DNA of 24,329 nt from Paramacrobiotus richtersi. Taxonomy: Eukaryota; Tardigrada; Eutardigrada; Parachela; Macrobiotidae. The notes below the pieces were generated by a model that saw nothing but the letters and a program-made list of their open reading frames with translations, did no database searches and had not been told where the DNA came from. The stretch is taken from positions 1 through 24,329 of the forward strand of contig JAQGAU010000751.1 in the NCBI GenBank assembly GCA_034698045.1, in the 5' to 3' direction. Positions 19,084 to 24,329 of the stretch are shown here, piece by piece. Made by a program: the position numbers and the translations under genes. How positions within the stretch are numbered: the first letter of the stretch is position 1; each line of letters begins with the position of its first letter.

Positions 19084-19416
19084 CTATCCTCGCTCTAAGA
19101 TCCAGTTCCCCTGTTTAAAATTCTGCGTTTTTCCAAAAAAATGCGTCCGTACAAATTGCACAATTCCCGTCAAGTCTGTCCATTTAACACCTTCCCAGCC
19201 CGGAAAATCGACGTAACATTGCAGCGTTTGTGAGAAAGTGACCAGTAATGCTCGCTGCATCGGCTGATCCCGGCATTCGCTAATCAGCTGAACACATAAT
19301 TTGTTGATCCATAATCGCACCTGCTCCACCGCTGGACCTTTGCTGGTCATTTCTTGCAAGGGAAAAGCCCATAACAACATGTGACAGGCTGTTGCAGCTA
19401 CTGCCCGAGAAGGACG
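19084..19416 (-). pseudogene. PINK1-like last exon with altered, longer C-terminus (unit H)
   Basis: The exon is open for 110 codons from RPSRAVAATACHMLLW to a TAG at 19084-19086 and keeps its TTTCAG acceptor. It matches unit I up to RALLVTF. A one-base gain then shifts the frame to SQTLQC..PGWEG, adding about 29 residues that correspond to untranslated sequence in units F and I. Upstream exons of unit H are broken, so a full product is unlikely. It is the least damaged relic of this exon. It could be spliced onto another copy, but nothing in the sequence shows that. Confidence 0.7.
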
Positions 19417-19664
19417 CTGAAATATGGCAAATTGTACACTTCTTGCAGCCGTGGTTAAAAATTGACCAAATTAATGCCAAACTATACTTGTCAGAAGATC
19501 TTTGTGGATTGACTTACAACTGATTTGAAATGCCAGATTTTTTTTTATTCATAACATAAAAACACAGCATAGAAGTTCGTACGAATACCGAAGCAGACAG
19601 CACCGTATTCAATAACATATATTAAGCTAAACACAACGCTGGAGATTTAGAAGACTTTGTGTTT

Positions 19665-19686
19665 GCCACTGCACTACGATTCACCA
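19665..19686 (-). repeat. CACTACGATT motif, intron 3 distal copy (unit H)
   Basis: GCCACTGCACTACGATTCAC. Confidence 0.78.
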
Positions 19687-20037
19687 CACTGTGTCCTCAA
19701 CCGGTTTTCTTCACCTTAGGACTATCAATAAGAGAAACTGCAGAGTCATATTGTTCATCAGTTAATGTAATATAGGAAGATAAAAAAATTTAACTATCGT
19801 TGTACAAATGTGTTACTTTAGTTACTACCTTTATTTCGCAGTTGTCTGATACTGAATACATTGAACGCTCTTTTTCCTTCGTATGTAGTTTAAGTCTCGA
19901 ATACTTTACACATGTTGTACGAAATGCTATCGATTTTTTGTACTTGATCAGAGCACAAAAATATTCGTTCTGAATCACACAGCGCCTTACTATCATACAG
20001 AAACTGAGCACAATAGTATAATTGCCTGGTCGGAGTA

Positions 20038-20060
20038 TGCCATTGCACTACGATTCACCA
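20038..20060 (-). repeat. CACTACGATT motif, intron 3 proximal copy (unit H)
   Basis: GCCATTGCACTACGATTCAC, 25 bases past the donor. Confidence 0.78.
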
Positions 20061-20085
20061 CACTGCACGAAGTGATTCTCCTTAC

Positions 20086-20308
20086 CTTGTCAAGCCGCAG
20101 AATGTAATGATTAAGTAATTTAACGGAGTACAATCGACCGCCACTTCCGGCAGCGCATCTTCATCCTAGCTCGCTGAATTTAAATTGATGCTCTTGCAAA
20201 AGGGATTATAACCGGCAAAGGTCTCCTAAGCAATAGCACCGATTGACCACCGACCAGTGCGATTATACCTAGTCGATCACGCTGAACAAACCAGGCTCAT
20301 TGATTAGC
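20086..20308 (-). pseudogene. Helix F exon relic (unit H)
   Basis: About 220 bases align with the unit I helix F exon, including the codons for NPF, the acidic DEDAL stretch and the PGLF start. The donor ACAAG/GTAAGG survives. Small deletions near both ends and in the ADLWSVG region break the frame. Confidence 0.7.
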
Positions 20309-20660
20309 TACATTTACAGCAACATTTGGATATACAAAGTTTATACATAGAACGTCTTCTAAAGAATAATGTGACAAATAAACACAAAACAAATTCCCGC
20401 AATACGTGCGAGCAGTAACCTAGCCCCGCTAGATGAGCACGAAAAACTGACATGAAAAACTTCATGAATCAGTGCAGTATCCCGCTAAAACCGGAAACAC
20501 AAGAAAGCACACTTGAAACACTGCGCAAAGCTTTTCAGGCACATTGCATGAGAAACCAAGACTGCAAAATGTACTAAAATCTGAGGTTATCAAGCTTTAT
20601 TACCATGAATTCGACACGGAAGTTCTAGAACGTGGAGCAGTACTGGAAGGACGAACGTTA

Positions 20661-20686
20661 CCTCTGGAAAATCTCAGCGCACGACT
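20661..20686 (-). pseudogene. Stub of the DFG exon (unit H)
   Basis: Only about 26 bases matching the RALMAPE end of the exon remain (plus strand CCTCTGG...CAGCGC). The DFG half is gone. The match is short and rests on its correct position between the helix F relic and the next module. Confidence 0.4.
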
Positions 20687-20689
20687 ACA

Positions 20690-21060
20690 AAATGGCATAT
20701 GAAATAAATAAAAATTTATCATATGAAATTATCATAACAATACAACAAATATATACATTTATATGTATGACCAAGAACTTACTATATCTAAGTTCGGAAG
20801 TTGCGTCATGTTTATTGGCCTTAGTTTTGACGATTCTGCCAGCGTTTTACTCAAACTGACATTTGTACTTGTCGGCAGTAGGTTGTAAAAGTTAATGTCC
20901 TAGTAGATCTTCAGCTTTCGATTTTTTGTTTACATTTTTTGAAGTTTTATGTTTCAGCGTCTGCAGAGTGTTACCGTTACTGTTGCCTTTCATTGCACAA
21001 AATTAGTGCTTCATAGCGCTGTTTTCCGAAGACGTTGCATTCTCAATATTAATGTGTGTC
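20690..21060. other. No gene seen between unit H and the inverted exon
   Basis: AT-rich sequence. The part from about 20965 (GTGTTACCGTTACTGTTG) resembles the far right end of the window near 24257, both possibly from the intron upstream of the catalytic-loop exon. Confidence 0.35.
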
Positions 21061-21117
21061 ATTAAAGATTTTACTTCAATTGATTATGTTTTTTTAATGA
21101 ATATTTGGATCTAACAG

Positions 21118-21276
21118 GTACACTTGAACGTTATGGGAGCAGAGTGGTAATTCTTCAGGGATGGTCTATAAGTTTTCGCCTAGTTACTGCGAAGGCATGG
21201 AGTGAAACTGGACAAGAAAAACATCGTGCATCGAGATATCAAGAGCGGTATAACATTCTGCTGCGGAAGTCTAAAG
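21118..21276 (+). pseudogene. Inverted relic of the PINK1-like catalytic-loop exon
   Basis: On the plus strand, opposite to all other copies, this 159-base stretch matches the unit I catalytic-loop exon. It keeps an upstream acceptor (TCTAACAG), the HRDIKS codons and a downstream donor (AAAG/GTGAGG). An 8-base loss near its start and a frame change after HRDIKS break it. About 55 bases of intron on its 5' side also match the unit I intron upstream of that exon, so a genomic segment was inverted. It ends at a motif copy (21292-21309) that stands where other units have the 3'-flank motif. The intronic sequence resembles unit D more than unit I. Confidence 0.8.
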
Positions 21277-21291
21277 GTGAGGTGAACAAGA

Positions 21292-21309
21292 GAAACGTAG
21301 TGTAAAGGC
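21292..21309 (+). repeat. CACTACGATT motif, inverted catalytic-loop type
   Basis: AAACGTAGTGTAAAGGC, the inverted form of GCCTTTACACTACG. It stands about 100 bases left of the flank block TAGATTTTT, the same place as the 3'-flank motif in unit H. Confidence 0.7.
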
Positions 21310-21446
21310 AACTTTATTCCCCATTTCTCTGGCAAACGTCGCAAATAGTAGCACTGGTGTAAAACTTGTAAAAGGTTTCTAAATTGGTAGATTTTTTACC
21401 AATTCAATTAATAATAATAATTATTATAGTAATTACAGCGATATTT

Positions 21447-21452
21447 TTTATT
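21447..21452 (-). terminator. Candidate polyadenylation signal AATAAA (unit I)
   Basis: AATAAA on the minus strand lies about 315 bases past the unit I stop. It sits in a block (GAGAATAAAAA on the gene strand) also seen in unit B at 3564-3569 and, degenerate, in other units. The hexamer is common in AT-rich DNA, so this is a weak call. Confidence 0.3.
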
Positions 21453-21766
21453 CTCATAACCCTTTTACAGAGGATTAATTACTGGCTTTGTCTTGTAATA
21501 AAAGCTCAAAAGTATTCCAAGATTGTGCTTAAAACCAACGATCCCATTCCGTTATGACATACGACAAAAATTCACAAAAGAGTAAAACAAATTTTACATC
21601 ACATATTTTACCAGATAAACATCAAGAAAATTCAAGACATGCCCATTTCAATGAATTAAGAAAATTAAAATATCTTCGCTCTGAGATCCACTTCTCCCTG
21701 TTTAGAATTCTGCGTTTTTTCAGAAGGATACCAACAACATTCTCCGCAAAAAGTGCATAATTCCCG

Positions 21767-22012
21767 TCAAGTCTGTCCAATTAGCACTTTCCCAGCCTGG
21801 ACAATCTGCGTGACATTGCAGCGTTTAAGGAAAGTGGCCAGTAATGCCCGCTGCATCGGCTGATCCCGGCATCCACAAATCAACTGGACACACAACTTCA
21901 TGATCCACAATCGCACCTGCTCCACCGACGGACCCTCGCTGGACATTTCGTCCAAGGGAAAACTCCATAACAGCATGTGACAGGCTGTAGCCGCTACCGC
22001 CGGAGAAGGACG
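21767..22012 (-). CDS. PINK1-like last exon: C-terminal extension (unit I)
   Basis: This 246-base exon encodes 81 residues plus TGA. It opens with RPSPAVAATACHMLLW, which continues directly from DPHK of the previous exon as in PINK1, where this region packs on the C-lobe. It then reads VRLWIMKLCVQLICGCRD, ALLATFLKRCNVTQIVQAG and ends VLIGQT. The acceptor is GATATTTCAG. Units E and F keep the same frame after ALLATFL, and F keeps the same stop. This supports the stop at 21767-21769 as ancestral and the longer frame of unit H as derived. Confidence 0.8.
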   Translation of the reverse strand, partial: RPSPAVAATACHMLLWSFPLDEMSSEGPSVEQVRLWIMKLCVQLICGCRDQPMQRALLATFLKRCNVTQIVQAGKVLIGQT

Positions 22013-23809
22013 CTGAAATATCGACAAATTTTACACATGTTAGATATGGTTCGACAAAATCAATGCGAATAAAAAGATTCCTTACGTATACCGATTTAGA
22101 CATTAACGTACTGATAGCTGCTAAACATATTACTGGGAATGAATAATTTATTCCTTTTCCCAAGCCACTGCACTACCATTCACCATAAGCTCAAACGGTT
22201 CTTTTTATCTGCTTGTGAGTACCGATCCGAGAAATATTGTTACTGGTAACGTAATTTACGAACATCACTGTTATCGTTTAAATGTGTTAGTTAGTAATCA
22301 GTAAATAAAAAAACACCTTTTTACTAAATCTAGTTCGCATTTGCCTGATAATTCGTCTACTGGAATACAACGATGTTATTATTCGCTGCAATTTTCCTTC
22401 ATCTGCAGTTTAAACTTCCCATCCAGCTGGTTTATGAATAAAATGAATAAGCTTTTATTAATTATTTAAGTTGTCCGAAATCACAGAATAAAAATAATTT
22501 TTTTATAATGGATACTGAATCCACATTGCGCCGCATTAGCAGCTGCGAATTACAGAACAACCTGCAGGAACGGCAAAATTTCTGTATGCCACTGCACTAC
22601 GATTCATCGCAACTGCATACTACGTCTGACCACCCTTTCAACCGATTCTCCTTACTTTATGAGGATCGCGTCGTAAAATGGCCCTGATTAAGTAATTCAA
22701 CGGAGTACAATCGACCGCCACGTCCGGCAGTGCGTCTTCATCGTAGCTCGCCGAATTCAACTTGATACCCTCAAAAAAGGGATTATATCCGGCAAAGATC
22801 TCATAAGCAATCGTTCCGACTGACCACAGATCCGCGCGACTATAGTCGATCACGGTGAACAAACCAGGCTCGGCATTGATCACCTACAACAAACTTTGGA
22901 TAAAAAAAGTCTGAAAATATAATGTGCTACATAAATACAACTACAGTATTCAAAATAAGAACGAAAGGTAATCACAAGCCAATAGGAAACAAAGCCCATT
23001 AAATCAGCATGAAAAACAAGTACATTCTTATAAAACCACAATAAAAGCCAGAAACTGAAGACAATGCTTGAAAAACTGGTATAACTTTTCAAAAAGCATC
23101 CAGCATGAAAAAAGGAAAAAATTACGACTGGCACATGTGTTAGAATCAGAGGTAATGAATTACTATGGAATTAAAACACGAATTCAAATTGGGCCACACT
23201 GCAAAGAAGAATTAATTAGTTTGTACCTCTGGTGCCATCAGCGCTCGATTTCCGCCCCGTGAAATATGGGATGTAGTGAAATGGAGGCGCAACGATCTCA
23301 GACTGCAGCCAAAATCCGAGATGACCGCTCGCAACACCTGACCATCTATGAGACCAAAACCAACCTTTAATTTACTATCTATGATCTTTAACACTAAATT
23401 AATACAGACTGTGAACCGTGTGAACTAGTTACAAGCGTAAACTGAACCGTTGATATCAATCTGAAACGAAAACCTGCTATGAGAAAAAACGTCGAACTTG
23501 TACCGAAGTTTTGAAAAAAACTGAAAAGAACAGGCCTTTTTCGTCATTTTAGAATTTACTGAAAATTTAGACATGCTGAAATGTTTGATCTGTTGAATCC
23601 AACAAACGCTTAATAAGCCGTCACACTACGATTTATCATGCATACCTTCAGATTTCCGTAGCAGAACATTGTCACTCTTGATGTCCCGATGCACAATCTT
23701 TTCCTTGACCAATTTCACGATGCCCTCCAGTAACTGGGTGAAAATTGATAAACCATCCCTGAAGGAATAACCACCCTGCTCCACCAGATCCCGTAACGTG
23801 CAAGTATAT
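21767..23809 (-). CDS. PINK1-like kinase, 3' half (four exons, unit I)
   Basis: Four exons join in frame (23809-23646, 23345-23227, 22883-22656, 22012-21767; intron phases 1, 0, 0) into about 251 residues. Visible in order: CTLRDL, the catalytic loop HRDIKSDN, DFGCSL, RGGN then LMAPE, DYSRADLWSVGTIAYEIF, and the C-terminal start RPSPAVAATACHMLLW. This order and wording match PINK1, the mitochondrial outer-membrane kinase that phosphorylates ubiquitin and Parkin. The catalytic Asp, Asn, DFG and APE residues are all present. The C-terminal part (about 81 residues) is close to the family length. Introns are 300, 343 and 643 bases. The targeting sequence, N-lobe, Gly-rich loop and VAIK lysine are not in the window, so the gene is open at its 5' side. 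It is the only unit without a lesion in these exons and is likely the functional or parental copy. I infer orthology by recognition, not by alignment. Confidence 0.8.
22164..22184 (-). repeat. CACTACGATT motif, intron 3 distal copy (unit I)
   Basis: GCCACTGCACTACCATTCAC, one core change. Confidence 0.75.
22586..22607 (-). repeat. CACTACGATT motif, intron 3 proximal copy (unit I)
   Basis: ATGCCACTGCACTACGATTC, about 48 bases past the intact helix F donor. Confidence 0.78.
22656..22883 (-). CDS. PINK1-like exon: helix F to end of C-lobe (unit I)
   Basis: This 228-base, phase 0/0 exon encodes 76 residues from VINAEPGLFTVIDYSRAD to LIRAILRRDPHK. The DYSRADLWSVGTIAYEIF block is the helix F region; its Asp anchors the regulatory spine. 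NPFFEG and the acidic DEDALPDVAVDCTPLNYLIR follow, matching the end of the PINK1 C-lobe. The acceptor is TTGTAG and the donor is CATAAA/GTAAGG. Relics of this exon occur in units A, B, C, D, F, G and H, making it one of the best-preserved parts of the array. Confidence 0.85.
23227..23345 (-). CDS. PINK1-like exon: DFG to APE (unit I)
   Basis: This 119-base exon starts with two bases that complete the phase-1 codon (giving Asp before GQVL) and has 39 codons. It reads GQVLRAVISDFGCSL, then RGGNRALMAPE. DFG binds magnesium, and RGGN..LMAPE is characteristic of PINK1. The acceptor is CTCATAG and the donor is CAGAG/GTACAA. The stretch between DFG and RGGN seems about four residues shorter than in human PINK1 as I remember it. 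The relic in unit A is similarly short, so this is probably a feature of the lineage. Confidence 0.82.
23618..23637 (-). repeat. CACTACGATT motif, catalytic-loop intron type (unit I)
   Basis: CCGTCACACTACGATTTATC, 8 bases past the GTATG donor. Confidence 0.75.
23646..23809 (-). CDS. PINK1-like exon: catalytic loop (unit I)
   Basis: This 164-base exon carries one base of an incoming codon, 54 full codons and one outgoing base. It runs from YTCTLRDLVEQ through FTQLLEGIVKLV to IVHRDIKSDNVLLRKSE. HRD Asp is the catalytic base and the Asn of SDN binds metal. The acceptor is CTACAG and the donor is GAAG/GTATGC. The CTLR stretch matches the PINK1 segment just after the kinase hinge, so the exon starts at the αD/αE region. 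A motif copy sits about ten bases into the following intron. Confidence 0.85.
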
Positions 23810-24329
23810 CTGTAGATGCAAATGTTCACTGAAAATCGATCATAATCGAATCAAGTGAAATCGTCAACAAAAAAACAATTAGACTGCAAACCTTTTGAAA
23901 ACCAGAGGCATCAAGCATTTCTGGAATGAAATGCTAAAATCTTTAAACCATGCAACATGAATATTAAAAAATTTAAACTAAAACTCACAAAAGGAAGAAA
24001 ACCTAAAACACCATCAAGAAATTGTGTAATCAAATTTCCGACCGGTATAAATGACAATTTTAGGAAAACAGTAGCAGAATCTTCAGAACTCTTCCAGACA
24101 TATACTCAGACTTCATAACACAAATTTGTATTGAATCTGCTAACTTTAAAAATTTTCAATTAAATTAAATCTTGTTTTTCATCATATTTTTTCATCGAAA
24201 TCTTCACAATTTCACCTTCAAATCTCTTTTTTTAGATGTTTTGCGATGGCAATTCAGGTGTGTTACCGTGTGTACCATTATTACCGTTATTGTTGACAAT
24301 AATTGCTTAACTCCCTCGTTGTAAACCAG
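23810..24329. other. Upstream intron of unit I, no exon seen
   Basis: This stretch is AT-rich, with a T-rich run near 24170-24235 and no recognisable kinase codons on the minus strand. It is probably the intron before the catalytic-loop exon. The N-lobe exons would lie beyond the edge. Confidence 0.5.

Noticed and set aside
23068-23262. Plus-strand frame ending KEELISLYLWCHQRS
   Set aside because: Its end is the antisense of the intact DFG exon and the rest is intron.
443-23637. The recurring motif as a CRISPR array
   Set aside because: Spacing is hundreds of bases and irregular, orientation varies, the motif is degenerate, and the context is eukaryotic introns.
1-24329. tRNA, rRNA or bacterial operon content
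   Set aside because: No cloverleaf or rRNA core sequence was recognised by eye, and the exon-intron structure argues against a bacterial source.

Overview
The window looks like AT-rich nuclear DNA from an animal, probably an invertebrate; I cannot name the species. The coding-like sequence is short exons, all but one on the minus strand. Their GT-AG introns keep phase, and nothing bacterial (operons, Shine-Dalgarno sites, tRNA or rRNA genes) is visible.

The exons encode the C-lobe and C-terminal region of a PINK1-like kinase (mitochondrial quality-control Ser/Thr kinase). They recur as about nine head-to-tail partial copies, called units A to I from left to right. Gene direction runs right to left. 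Unit I, at the right edge, has four intact in-phase exons: catalytic loop HRDIKSDN (23646-23809), DFG to APE (23227-23345), helix F region (22656-22883) and C-terminal region (21767-22012). It looks like the 3' half of a working gene whose 5' exons lie beyond the right edge.

Units A (about 205-2880), B (2965-5340), C (5345-8390), D (8390-10930), E (11040-14040), F (14040-15240), G (16355-18300) and H (18315-20690) are decayed, with stops, frameshifts and missing exons. The order of parts, read on the plus strand, is 3' flank, last exon, intron 3, helix F exon, DFG exon, catalytic-loop exon. Units C, D and E also hold possible N-terminal exons (a basic presequence-like segment and a hydrophobic segment), but no convincing kinase N-lobe. 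One catalytic-loop exon (21118-21276) is inverted, on the plus strand. About 15240-16340 is an island that does not match the repeat.

The most unusual signal is a short conserved motif, core CACTACGATT, present about 25 times. It lies just inside introns downstream of 5' splice sites, occurs twice in intron 3, and recurs in the opposite orientation in the 3' flank. The last exon is therefore bracketed by complementary copies. Several rearrangement junctions, including that of the inverted exon, fall at or within tens of bases of it. It could be a splicing or RNA-folding element, the end of a mobile element, or a recombination site; the sequence alone does not decide.
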